Assembly: GCA_002367305.1 (NCBI GenBank)
Contig: DFBG01000091.1
Span: 10,081-41,929, forward strand
Source of the DNA: Actinobacteria bacterium UBA3086
GTDB taxonomy: Bacteria; Actinomycetota; Coriobacteriia; Anaerosomatales; UBA3086
Reading direction: 5' to 3'
Length of the DNA: 31,849 nt
Each line of letters starts with the position of its first letter. Within the stretch, counting starts at the first letter, position 1. The position numbers and the translations under genes are program-made. Below are positions 1 through 7,305 of the stretch, piece after piece. The notes below the pieces were generated by a model, which saw only the letters and a program-made list of their open reading frames with translations, did no database searches and was not told where the DNA came from.

Positions 1-324
1 CTCTTCGCATCCGAACTTCCCGACGACGATCTCCTGAATCTCATCTGTGCCGGGCGAGCATCCCGGCAGCAACGACTGGAATCCCTGCGATCCCGCTCCG
101 CCGCATGGACCCGTGAAGCAGGCATCTCCCCCACCAAGACACAGGTGCTTCAGCGAATGACCCTCGATGGGGCGATCGCCCAGGAACGCGCCGCTATCGA
201 CTGGCTCGACGACTGCATCGATCTCGTGCGCGAAGGACTCCCCGGAGCCGAGCGTACTGATACGAACTCGCAAGCCCAACGGCAGTTGTTCGGTTTTCCA
301 TCACCTCTGGGAGGGGGCGTGTGA
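1..324 (+). CDS. C-terminal part of a probable PadR-family transcriptional regulator (5' end outside window)
   Basis: An open frame runs from the first base to the TGA at 322-324, giving 107 residues of the C-terminus. It is largely helical. The segment beginning LFASELPDDDLLNLICAGR, the following arginine-rich helix, and the later block with RMTLDGAIAQERAAIDWLDD resemble the dimerisation domain (Vir_act_alpha_C type) of PadR-like regulators, where a leucine-rich helix is followed by a T-L-x-x-G-I helix and a final W-L helix. The winged-helix DNA-binding domain would lie upstream of the window and is not seen. The stop codon overlaps the start of the flavoprotein gene by one base (TGATG), so the two are probably co-transcribed and the regulator may control its neighbour. 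The family call is pattern-based and moderate. Confidence 0.55.
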   Translation, partial: LFASELPDDDLLNLICAGRASRQQRLESLRSRSAAWTREAGISPTKTQVLQRMTLDGAIAQERAAIDWLDDCIDLVREGLPGAERTDTNSQAQRQLFGFPSPLGGGV

Positions 325-932
325 TGAAGATCGTGGCCATCGATGCGACAAAGAGGAGCGGTGCGGTCAGTCGTTCCATGAGCACTGCCGCTGACGCTGC
401 GGAAGCCTGCGGAGCGACCGTGGAGCGAATCCGGCTCTACGACCTGGACGTGAGGTACTGCACCGGATGTCTCCTGTGCGGGCCCACGGGCGTCTGCCAG
501 ATGCAGGACGACCTGCCCGATCTCGCCACACGCATCACCGACGCCGATGCCGTCATCTTCGGCACCACGGGGTACTTCCGCAAGGCCGATGACGCAACAA
601 GAGCTATCCTGGATCGCCTCTCGGGCTACTTCGCAGGGAACGGGCAGATGCGTCTTCCCGGTATGAGTGCGAGCGAGATCCCGCAGGCCAGAGATGCGAG
701 AGCGGTGAAACGCGCGGTGATCATCACCGCATGTTCGGCACCGGAACCACTCGCCACATTCTTCGGGTACACGACCGGTCCCGTGCGCGAACTCCGTCGG
801 GCACTCGGATCCGGAGGGATACGCACCATCGGGTCATTGGCCATCCCAGACACGTGGCGTCACCCCGAGATGCAGAGCTGGGAACACGATAGAGCGGAAT
901 CACTGGGCAGAATCCTAGCGGGCAAGATCTGA
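324..932 (+). CDS. NAD(P)H-dependent FMN reductase / iron-sulfur-flavoprotein-like protein
   Basis: 202 residues. The N-terminus starts like a flavodoxin-fold protein (MKIVAIDATKRSGAVSR, a beta strand then a Ser/Arg phosphate-binding loop). At about residues 46-64 it has C-T-G-C-x2-C, then a further Cys and the DD pair, as in iron-sulfur flavoproteins and the cysteine-bearing members of the FMN reductase family. The segment DADAVIFGTTGYFRKADD matches the second FMN-binding loop, where the family usually has S/T-P-x-Y. Expected role: cytosolic electron transfer or quinone/disulfide reduction using FMN; the substrate cannot be told. The ATG at 324 is chosen because GGGAGGGGG lies 7-14 bases upstream; a GTG directly before it (321) is less likely. 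It follows the PadR-like gene with a one-base overlap. Confidence 0.78.
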   Translation: MKIVAIDATKRSGAVSRSMSTAADAAEACGATVERIRLYDLDVRYCTGCLLCGPTGVCQMQDDLPDLATRITDADAVIFGTTGYFRKADDATRAILDRLSGYFAGNGQMRLPGMSASEIPQARDARAVKRAVIITACSAPEPLATFFGYTTGPVRELRRALGSGGIRTIGSLAIPDTWRHPEMQSWEHDRAESLGRILAGKI

Positions 933-943
933 GGTTCCACGCC

Positions 944-1915
944 TCAGAAGAGGTCGAACAGCTTTCCCATGAAGGCCACATAGAAGATTATCAGTAGCCA
1001 TCCCTCCCACCGCGTGATCTCTTTGTCCTGCGCCATGAAGAAGTAGAGCAACGACGCGCCCAGCATGACCGGAAGCCCGAGCGAGACCACCGTGGCCGGA
1101 ACGGGCAGCGTGGCCAGGAGTCCGGGAACCGCGATCACGGCGAACCCATTGAACACGCTCGACCCCAACACGTTGCCGATCGCTATCTCCAGATTCCCGC
1201 GCCGCGACGCCATGATGCTCACCGTGAGCTCGGGCAGCGAGGTTCCCAGCGCCACTGCGGATATGGCTATGATCTCCGTCCCCACATCGAGCAGCGCCCC
1301 CAGCTCGATCACCGACCGAACCGTGTACTCCGCAGCGAAGTACAGGAGCAGTGCGCCCAGCAGGAGCTTGGGCCAGACCCGGGGGTCCAGTCGGCCCTTC
1401 TCGACCCTGAACTCCTCTTCGACGCTCTCCTCGATCTCATCGTGCGTGCGCCCGCGTGTGCGGGAGATGCTCACCGCATACAGCAAGTAAACGATCGCCC
1501 CGGTGCCACAGAGCGCCGCCTCCGGGCGAGTGATGATGCCGTCAAAGGCCACGAACACCACGAGTGAGGCCGACGCGACCAGCATGGGCAGATCGACGTG
1601 GATGATCTCGTAGGTGGCCTCAAGTCGACGCCCCAGGATCGCGGCGATTCCCAGCACAAGGAAGATGTTCGTGATGTTCGATCCCACCACATTGCCGATG
1701 ACGATCTCCGGCGAGCCCTCTGCCACGGCGAACACCGACGAGACCAGCTCCGGAAGCGATGTACCGATGGCAACGATGGTCACACCCACGACATATGCGG
1801 GCATTCCCAGATAGAGGCCTACCTCCTCAGCCCCCTCTGTGAAGAGGTCAGCGGACTTGACGAGAGCGAGAACCGCGACCAGGAATACGACTCCCCAGAG
1901 AAACAGCTGTACCAC
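944..1915 (-). CDS. Calcium/sodium (CaCA-family) antiporter, YrbG type
   Basis: 323 residues, an integral membrane protein with about ten hydrophobic segments. It carries both alpha repeats that define the cation/Ca2+ exchanger superfamily: the first with GTSLPELVSSVFA followed by IGNVVGSNITNIF (about residues 52-88), the second with ALGTSLPELTVSIMA followed by IGNVLGSSVFN (about residues 222-262). The acidic and polar residues of these repeats bind the transported cation. The hydrophilic loop between the halves (about residues 155-175) is rich in Glu and Arg. Length is normal for prokaryotic members. The start is GTG at 1915 with GAGGGGG just upstream. It lies 12 bases downstream of the phosphoglycerate mutase gene on the same strand, so the two are probably co-transcribed. 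The ion specificity (Ca2+ against Na+ or K+) is inferred from the family. Confidence 0.93.
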   Translation of the reverse strand: MVQLFLWGVVFLVAVLALVKSADLFTEGAEEVGLYLGMPAYVVGVTIVAIGTSLPELVSSVFAVAEGSPEIVIGNVVGSNITNIFLVLGIAAILGRRLEATYEIIHVDLPMLVASASLVVFVAFDGIITRPEAALCGTGAIVYLLYAVSISRTRGRTHDEIEESVEEEFRVEKGRLDPRVWPKLLLGALLLYFAAEYTVRSVIELGALLDVGTEIIAISAVALGTSLPELTVSIMASRRGNLEIAIGNVLGSSVFNGFAVIAVPGLLATLPVPATVVSLGLPVMLGASLLYFFMAQDKEITRWEGWLLIIFYVAFMGKLFDLF

Positions 1916-1927
1916 ATCCCCCTCGAA

Positions 1928-3112
1928 TCAGCCGAGCAGAAGATCCATTACGCCGCGGCCCGGATCCACGAAAAGGCCGGTTCCGGCTGCGGAGGGCTCG
2001 TCGTACCCATCCGCTCCATTGCTGTTGATCCCCGGCCCCCAGAGCGCGAACGGCACCGCCTCGCCCACATGGGTCTTGAGGGCGATAGGCGTGGGGTGAT
2101 CGGGCATCGCCAGGACACGCAGCTGGCCGCCATACGACAACGCACGAGAAACGACCTCTCGGTCGATGGCTTCGACCGCTGCGATCTTCTCGGCCAGGTC
2201 GCCGGCGTGACCCGCTTCATCGGGCGACTCGACATGAATGACCACGACATCGTGATCGACGAGTGCCGCGAGCCCACCTTCAGCCTGTGCCACATAGTCG
2301 TTATCGGGCCCATCACTCACGCCCGGGATGTCGAGACGATCGATCCCAGCCAGAACAGCGAGCCCATTCAGCAGGTCGACCCCAGAAGTGAGCGCAGCCT
2401 TGTGCCCGCGGCTGCCCTCGAACGAGGCCATACCCTTGGGCGCAACACCGGGCCAGAACGGCCAGACATCAGTGACTGGCAGGAGGGCCTTGGCCGCGCG
2501 AGCAGCGTTGACCTCAGAACCCGCGAGGATCGGACGAGCGCGATCCATATAGTCGAGTAGTAGTTGAGCACCTGCACCCCGAGGAAGATGCTCGGCGTAG
2601 GGCTTGTCGGAAATATCGTGCGGTGGGGTGTACTGCAGGACATCCATCAACTCGGGATGCCCCTTGACCACCAGGATGTGTCGGTACGCCACGCCGGGGT
2701 ACAGGCGGAACGTCGCACTGTCCAGAGAAGCCGCCAGCTCAGCCACGATCTCATGAGCCTCGGGTGTGGAGACATGTCCTCCCGCGTAACTCGCCATGGC
2801 GTCATCGTGCAGGGTCACCAGATTGAGACGCAGCGCGACCTCATCAGGTGCGAGCTCAATGCCGATGCTGGCCGCCTCGATGGCCCCTCGGCCGATCTTG
2901 TCAGCGACCGGGTCGTAGCCCAGGATCGACGTGCAGGCGGCCGCAGAGGAGGGCTCTTCACCCTCGGGCACCGTCTGAGCAAGCCCACAGGTACCTTCGC
3001 GCGCCATGCGATCGAGGTTGGGTGTGGCCGCGGCCTGCAGAGTCGTACGTCCGCTCAGCTCCGGCAGCGGCCATCCAGCCGAACCGTCGAGGATTATCAC
3101 GCAGTACTTCAA
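1928..3112 (-). CDS. apgM: 2,3-bisphosphoglycerate-independent phosphoglycerate mutase, archaeal (ApgM) type
   Basis: Interconverts 3- and 2-phosphoglycerate in glycolysis and gluconeogenesis, in the cytosol; an alkaline-phosphatase-superfamily metalloenzyme. The N-terminus KYCVIILDGSAGWPLPEL carries the first metal-binding Asp. ATPNLDRMAREG and the serine of the segment with GEEPSSAAACTSILGYDP (probable nucleophile) follow. Near the C-terminus are the metal-binding stretches VIHVESPDEAGHAGD and AMPDHPTP. The start is taken as TTG at 3112, because family members begin M-K-Y and GGAGGGG (3122-3116) sits just upstream; an in-frame ATG at 3142 would add ten residues unlike the family and has no ribosome site. 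With the TTG start it is 394 residues, a normal length. It is upstream of the Ca2+ exchanger gene, 12 bases apart. Confidence 0.93.
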   Translation of the reverse strand: MKYCVIILDGSAGWPLPELSGRTTLQAAATPNLDRMAREGTCGLAQTVPEGEEPSSAAACTSILGYDPVADKIGRGAIEAASIGIELAPDEVALRLNLVTLHDDAMASYAGGHVSTPEAHEIVAELAASLDSATFRLYPGVAYRHILVVKGHPELMDVLQYTPPHDISDKPYAEHLPRGAGAQLLLDYMDRARPILAGSEVNAARAAKALLPVTDVWPFWPGVAPKGMASFEGSRGHKAALTSGVDLLNGLAVLAGIDRLDIPGVSDGPDNDYVAQAEGGLAALVDHDVVVIHVESPDEAGHAGDLAEKIAAVEAIDREVVSRALSYGGQLRVLAMPDHPTPIALKTHVGEAVPFALWGPGINSNGADGYDEPSAAGTGLFVDPGRGVMDLLLG

Positions 3113-3183
3113 GAACCCCTCCGCCCCTCGATGTCGATGCATACAGGGTACATGATGAGCAGGGTTTCGTGGGTATTGTGCCC

Positions 3184-3741
3184 CTAGACGGCGACCTTCT
3201 CCCGGCGCGAAGCCCGGTACTCCCGAAGCGAGCCTTCGTGGAGCAGGCGCATCCCCTTGAGGTCGGAGAACATCGTCGGGTGCATGAGTCGCGGATCGAC
3301 CGGCAGATTCGCCGACCCTGAATCCTCAAGCAACTCGCCGACGAAACGCGAGCAGTAGTAGTGCTTGTCGCGAGCAAGGTTGAATCGCGGACTGACCACC
3401 CGGAGCAGAAGTCCCACGATATCGAAGTGATACTCGTCCCGATCGCGTTCGAAGCCCTCCAGCGCATCGATGAGGGCGAGATACTGCTCTTCAGTCACCT
3501 GCAGAGAGTAGACACGGGAGCGCACGTCTTTGATCCTGAAGATTCCACGATCGAGATTCTCGTGAATGAATCCCGCGTTGAATGCGTTGTAAGTCCCCTT
3601 GCGACCAAACGAGTACATCTGCTCGAGATGCTCGTCGAGCGCCAAGCTGACGTGGCAGTAATGCCCCGCAGGATAGCGCATCTTGATAAGCCAGCTCATG
3701 AGGGTGCCGGAGAAGCTCAGCACGATGAAAACGTGTCGCAT
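3184..3741 (-). CDS. Hypothetical protein, possible permuted papain-fold (NlpC/P60-YiiX-like) hydrolase
   Basis: 185 residues starting at ATG 3741 (MRHVFIVLSFSGTLMSWLIK). I do not recognise a specific family. Two features suggest a permuted papain-like cysteine hydrolase: a histidine in a beta strand near residue 30 (GHYCHVSLALDEH) and, about 100 residues later, YYCSRFVGELLEDSG, where a cysteine begins a helix. In YiiX/NlpC-like proteins with permuted order, the catalytic His precedes the catalytic Cys in just this way. There is no clear signal peptide; the first 20 residues are only weakly hydrophobic. The open frame continues far upstream of 3741, but those residues look non-coding and overlap the threonine synthase gene on the other strand. 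It lies 71 bases upstream of apgM in the same direction. Substrate unknown. Confidence 0.6.
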   Translation of the reverse strand: MRHVFIVLSFSGTLMSWLIKMRYPAGHYCHVSLALDEHLEQMYSFGRKGTYNAFNAGFIHENLDRGIFRIKDVRSRVYSLQVTEEQYLALIDALEGFERDRDEYHFDIVGLLLRVVSPRFNLARDKHYYCSRFVGELLEDSGSANLPVDPRLMHPTMFSDLKGMRLLHEGSLREYRASRREKVAV

Positions 3742-3851
3742 TGTCCCTGTTCCGCGAGTCATGTGTGCAAGTGTTTGTAGCGGATGAAGAATGCCAGATT
3801 GCGCGTCGATATACAACTCACACGTGTCCCACACCGAACCGGAGGGGACCA

Positions 3852-3929
3852 GTGCCGCCACCCAAGAAACACAGATATCTCGTGAGAGCCGCACGCATGT
3901 CAGCCTCCTCGGGTACAATGCCCGAATGA
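3852..3929 (+). CDS. Short leader ORF (25 codons) translationally coupled to threonine synthase
   Basis: A GTG at 3852 follows a strong ribosome site, GGAGGGG at 3841-3847, at ideal spacing. It opens a 25-codon frame beginning Met-Pro-Pro-Pro-Lys-Lys and ending Thr-Met-Pro-Glu. Its TGA (3927-3929) overlaps the threonine synthase ATG (3926-3928) as ATGA. The threonine synthase start has no ribosome site of its own, so ribosomes finishing this ORF probably start threonine synthase. The peptide is basic and contains three consecutive prolines, a known ribosome-slowing motif that needs EF-P. It has only one threonine codon and no isoleucine codon, so it is not a classical thr attenuator peptide. 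The ORF is seen; its translation and role are inferred. Confidence 0.5.
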   Translation: MPPPKKHRYLVRAARMSASSGTMPE

Positions 3930-5467
3930 AGACTGAGATGATATACCTCGACACGCGCGACGCACAGTGTGCGCCTCCCGCGTTCTCTGAAGCTATCGTG
4001 AAGGGTATCGCCCCTAGCGGTGGCCTCTTTGTTCCTAACCAACTGCCCACGCTCACGCTCGCCGAGATCCTCGTGTTCGCCGAGATGCCGTATTGGCGTC
4101 GCGCGGCATCGATATTCTCTCGGTTCGGCGTAGACATGAGCGACGATCGCGTCGACGCACTCATGAAACAAGCCTACGGATCTCAGTGGGACGATGAGCG
4201 AATCGCACCTGTGGCGGAAGTGACCGCCGACATGCACGTGCTGGAGCTCTGGCATGGCCCCACGAGCGCCTTCAAGGATATGGCACTCCAGTGCATGCCC
4301 CTGTTCTTCTCGGAATCAGTTGACCAGCTCCGTGCTCGCGGCCAAGCAGATGAGGACTACCTTATCCTCGTCGCCACATCGGGCGACACTGGCAAAGCCG
4401 CCCTCGAAGGCTTCGCCGATCGTGAACACACCAACATCGTCGTCTTCTATCCCGCCGATGGCGTATCCGATATCCAGCGCAAACAGATGGTCACCCAACG
4501 CGGGTCCAACGTGGGCGTATTCGGCGTGCGCGGCAACTTCGACGACTGTCAATCCGCAGTCAAGGCGGCATTCGCCGATGAGCCATTCAACGCTGAACTT
4601 CGCGACGAGAACAACCTACGTCTATCGTCGGCCAATTCGATCAACTGGGGACGACTGCTGCCACAGATCGTCTACTACGTGAGCGCATATGCCGACATGG
4701 TCGCCAGCGGGGGCGTCATTGCAGGTGAACCGATGGATGTCTGTGTTCCCACGGGCAACTTTGGAAACATCCTGGGCGCCTACTACGCCAAGCTGTTGGG
4801 CGTCCCGATCGGGCGCCTTCTCTGCGCCAGCAACGAGAACAACGTGCTCACCGACTTCATCGCCACCGGCGTCTACGACATCTCCGATCGCGACTTCGTC
4901 AACACTCCCAGCCCCAGTATGGACATCCTCATCTCGAGCAACTTGGAGCGCCTGCTGTACCACTTGGCCGGCCCTGAGAAAGTGCGGGACTGGATGATCG
5001 AATTGGCTCGCGACAAGCGATTCCAGGTCGACAGAGAGACCTTCGCCTCGCTGCGGACATCGTTCAGCGGTGACTTCGTGACCAACGACGAATCCCTTCA
5101 GGTCATCAGACGCGTATATGACGACTTCGGCTATCTCATGGATCCGCACACCGCGGTTGCATGGGAGGTAGCCGAGCGACTGCGCGGAGATGATCCGGTT
5201 CTCGTGGTCTCAACCGCGCATTGGGCCAAGTTCGGCGCCGACGTGTTCCGGGCACTGTCCGGTCTCGCCGGAAGCGCGGATCTGCCAGCCCACGTTTCAT
5301 CAATGAGCGGAGTTGAGCTTCTGGGCCAGGTGCAGGAGATCGCCGGCGATTGCGCGTGTGTGCCGCGCGCGTTGGCAGAGCTCGACGCAGCCACCGAGCG
5401 CTTCTCAGAAGTGGTCGATGCAGGCCGCGAGGGCGTGGAGAACGCAGTAAGAAGCTGGCTCGCCTAA
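3926..5467 (+). CDS. thrC: Threonine synthase
   Basis: Makes L-threonine from O-phosphohomoserine with pyridoxal phosphate, in the cytosol. 513 residues, the longer (ThrC1, bacterial/fungal) form. The N-terminus YLDTRD, then AIVKGIAPSGGLFVPNQLP, is typical. The PLP-binding lysine is Lys117 in HGPTSAFKDMALQ. The Ser/Thr-Gly motif ATSGDTGKAALEGFAD and the later VPTGNFGNILGAYYAK phosphate-binding loop are present. The start ATG at 3926 fits the family but has no ribosome site of its own; it overlaps the stop of a short upstream ORF (see 3852-3929). A TACAAT hexamer at 3914-3919 could instead be a -10 box for a leaderless transcript. No other threonine-pathway gene is nearby, so it is probably a single-gene unit. 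Confidence 0.96.
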   Translation: MKTEMIYLDTRDAQCAPPAFSEAIVKGIAPSGGLFVPNQLPTLTLAEILVFAEMPYWRRAASIFSRFGVDMSDDRVDALMKQAYGSQWDDERIAPVAEVTADMHVLELWHGPTSAFKDMALQCMPLFFSESVDQLRARGQADEDYLILVATSGDTGKAALEGFADREHTNIVVFYPADGVSDIQRKQMVTQRGSNVGVFGVRGNFDDCQSAVKAAFADEPFNAELRDENNLRLSSANSINWGRLLPQIVYYVSAYADMVASGGVIAGEPMDVCVPTGNFGNILGAYYAKLLGVPIGRLLCASNENNVLTDFIATGVYDISDRDFVNTPSPSMDILISSNLERLLYHLAGPEKVRDWMIELARDKRFQVDRETFASLRTSFSGDFVTNDESLQVIRRVYDDFGYLMDPHTAVAWEVAERLRGDDPVLVVSTAHWAKFGADVFRALSGLAGSADLPAHVSSMSGVELLGQVQEIAGDCACVPRALAELDAATERFSEVVDAGREGVENAVRSWLA

Positions 5468-5526
5468 CGTCGCGGCTGGACTTCGCCTCTTCCCAGCGGT
5501 GATCGCTTCAGGCACACTGTGCACTC

Positions 5527-5763
5527 ATGGAAGACGCCCCCGAACAGATCCAGCGCATGCTCGAGTCACTCTTTCGGCACACAGGAGCCGTGACGAGACT
5601 CGACGTCATTCTCCGCGCCGAGGAGATGGACCTCCCTCACGACGCACTGCGCATCATGGCGCTGCTACCCCCCGGAACATACACTCGCTCGCGCCTGTGC
5701 GATCAGATGAACTCAGCCATCGTCGCGCATGGTCTGAACCGCTTGCTCGGAACGCATGACTAG
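5527..5763 (+). CDS. Small protein resembling DUF2795
   Basis: 78 residues, from ATG 5527 to the TAG at 5761-5763. The central part, with AVTRLDVILRAEEMDLP followed by LLPPGTYTRSRLCDQMN, resembles the pattern of DUF2795 proteins: a helix with A-x-x-x-x-L-P, then a leucine-rich helix, then L-P-x-x-x-Y before another helix. DUF2795 proteins are small, mostly actinobacterial and of unknown function. No Shine-Dalgarno sequence is visible before the ATG. It follows threonine synthase by 59 bases in the same direction and ends 23 bases before the convergent glycerophosphodiesterase gene. No transmembrane segment or cysteines in a metal pattern are seen. Function unknown; that it is a real gene is fairly likely from composition and length. 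Confidence 0.6.
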   Translation: MEDAPEQIQRMLESLFRHTGAVTRLDVILRAEEMDLPHDALRIMALLPPGTYTRSRLCDQMNSAIVAHGLNRLLGTHD

Positions 5764-5786
5764 CTCGAAGCTCAGCGATATCCACG

Positions 5787-6527
5787 TCACTCATCCGTGC
5801 CGAGAATCGAATCACGCAGACGCAGGGCGAGCTCTGGTTCATCGGTCACGATGCCGTGAATCCGCCGGTCGGAGATCATACGCCTCAGCCCCACCTCATC
5901 GTTCACCGTCCACACGCACACGGGAATACCTGCGCGTGCCATGCGAGTCAGATACCCGAGACGAAGTAGCCTGACATGAGGCCCGATGCACGACGCCCAA
6001 CACGCTCGGGTCCTGCGCGCGGGAAAGAATTCGCGCAACCTGCGGCCAAACGACGCGCGACGCATCCCTAACAGCAGTCCGGTCCGCACGTCGGGGAAAC
6101 TCGCCCTGGCCGCACATACGGAACGATCGCTGAACGAGGTGATCACGAAACCGGCGGGACCCCGAGATTCCAGTACGAGTTGAACGACGTCTCGCTCGTA
6201 CCCAGGCTCCTTGAGCTCGATATCCAATCCCACGCTCGCGGGAACAGCCCCAAGAACCTCTGGCAGAGTCGTCACACCCGAACCACCTGGGCGCAGTTCT
6301 CGAATCTCCCGAAGTGTCATTTGCGCGATCTGGTGTCCGTGTATGGCGGCGTCGTGGTGCACCACGAACTCATCGTCCGAGGTCCTGCGGATGTCGAACT
6401 CGACCATATCAACACCCAGGGACGCAGCACGCTCAAACGCCTCCAAGGTGTTCTGCTCATCCGGAGAGCCGACACCGCGATGCGAGATGATCAGAGGTCT
6501 CTTCGCCTCATCCACGTGGAAATTCAC
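5787..6527 (-). CDS. Glycerophosphodiester phosphodiesterase
   Basis: 246 residues. Hydrolyses glycerophosphodiesters (deacylated phospholipids) to glycerol-3-phosphate and an alcohol. The GDPD signature is clear: ISHRGVGSPDEQNTLEAFERA with the catalytic His-Arg and the metal-binding Glu and Asn, then VDMVEFDIRRTSDDEFVVHHD, with the E-x-D metal ligands and the second catalytic His. GLDIELKEPG carries the next acidic-Lys motif, and the C-terminus has VCVWTVNDEVGLRRMI and GIVTDEPELALRLRD. There is no signal peptide, so it is probably cytosolic. The start is GTG at 6527; GTG at 6515 is an alternative with GAGGTG at good spacing, and both give a complete domain. It ends a run of minus-strand genes. 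Confidence 0.93.
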   Translation of the reverse strand: MNFHVDEAKRPLIISHRGVGSPDEQNTLEAFERAASLGVDMVEFDIRRTSDDEFVVHHDAAIHGHQIAQMTLREIRELRPGGSGVTTLPEVLGAVPASVGLDIELKEPGYERDVVQLVLESRGPAGFVITSFSDRSVCAARASFPDVRTGLLLGMRRASFGRRLREFFPARRTRACWASCIGPHVRLLRLGYLTRMARAGIPVCVWTVNDEVGLRRMISDRRIHGIVTDEPELALRLRDSILGTDE

Positions 6528-6591
6528 CTCAGAGACCTAGCGGGATGCATGCCACGAAGTCTCGCGGCCAGAACTCCCTGACGCGATCTCT

Positions 6592-7221
6592 TCATCGGTC
6601 AGACTCCTGCGCTCGGTCGCGAGCGCATCCCTTGAGCGCGAACGCCGCGCCGACAGCACCCATGGCGGCGACGGGTACGGGAATCGACCAACCTGCGATC
6701 ACACTGGTGCCGTGCGGCAGCATCTGGGTCATGGTGAGGATGATGATCGGAGTGGCGATCGCGGCGATTCCAGACACCACAGTCGCAACAGCACATATCC
6801 GACCGCTGAACATGCGCTGGCACATCACAGCCAACAGGAGCGCGGCGATGAACGCCATCACTGCGACGCCGATGAGCGCACGCCCCTCACCGATCATCAC
6901 GACCCAGACGGCAACCAGCAGTGCAGGTATGGACCAGAAGAAGCTGCCTTGAACCAGCCTGCCCGCATCGCGCATACCGATCGAACCCCACTGCATGCGC
7001 CACAGGAACAGCGAAGAGAACACGGGGAGAAACACTCCCGCCAGCGCGTAAATGACTTCGAGAGAGAGGTCATCGGTCATTCTCTGACGGTAGAACACAG
7101 GCGTGCTCAGGGCGACCACGAACGCGGAGATGAGCAGTGTCTGTGCGCCGAACGGAACGGCATGTTCGTTCACCGGCCCGCTCACCCTCGCGAGGGAACT
7201 CGCCGAAACTCTGACAGTCAT
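6592..7221 (-). CDS. Hypothetical membrane protein
   Basis: 209 residues from ATG 7221; a GTG at 7242 would add seven residues but has no ribosome site. I do not recognise a family. After a short N-terminal soluble part, about six hydrophobic segments are visible: around FGAQTLLISAFVVALS, LEVIYALAGVFLPVFSSLF, SFFWSIPALLVAVWVVMIG, ALIGVAVMAFIAALLLAVM, ICAVATVVSGIAAIATPII and the GWSIPVPVAAMGAVGAAFAL stretch. Loops are short and the tail is charged. It lies between nhaA upstream and the glycerophosphodiesterase gene downstream, with gaps of about 85 and 64 bases. No charged residues inside the membrane segments suggest a transport role. Composition agrees with its neighbours, so there is no sign of recent transfer. 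Confidence 0.65.
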   Translation of the reverse strand: MTVRVSASSLARVSGPVNEHAVPFGAQTLLISAFVVALSTPVFYRQRMTDDLSLEVIYALAGVFLPVFSSLFLWRMQWGSIGMRDAGRLVQGSFFWSIPALLVAVWVVMIGEGRALIGVAVMAFIAALLLAVMCQRMFSGRICAVATVVSGIAAIATPIIILTMTQMLPHGTSVIAGWSIPVPVAAMGAVGAAFALKGCARDRAQESDR

Positions 7222-7305
7222 GAACCGAAACCCCCATGGCACTACGATCAGGCCAGATTAATGGAACCCCTCCATGGGTAGGATTCGACGCTCCCAGGCT
7301 GTTCC

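Noticed and set aside
1598..2560. 320-codon plus-strand frame opposite the Ca2+ exchanger and apgM genes
   Set aside because: Shadow frame: Arg/His-rich with no domain, while both minus-strand genes are well supported.
3909..3928. TACAAT at 3914-3919 as a -10 box for a leaderless thrC transcript
   Set aside because: No -35 element is visible 16-18 bases upstream, and the overlapping leader ORF with a strong ribosome site gives a better explanation. Kept only as an alternative.
7243..7305. Short inverted repeat ATGGA/TCCAT downstream of nhaA as a terminator
   Set aside because: The stem is only five pairs with A/T ends and a weak T-run; not supportable.
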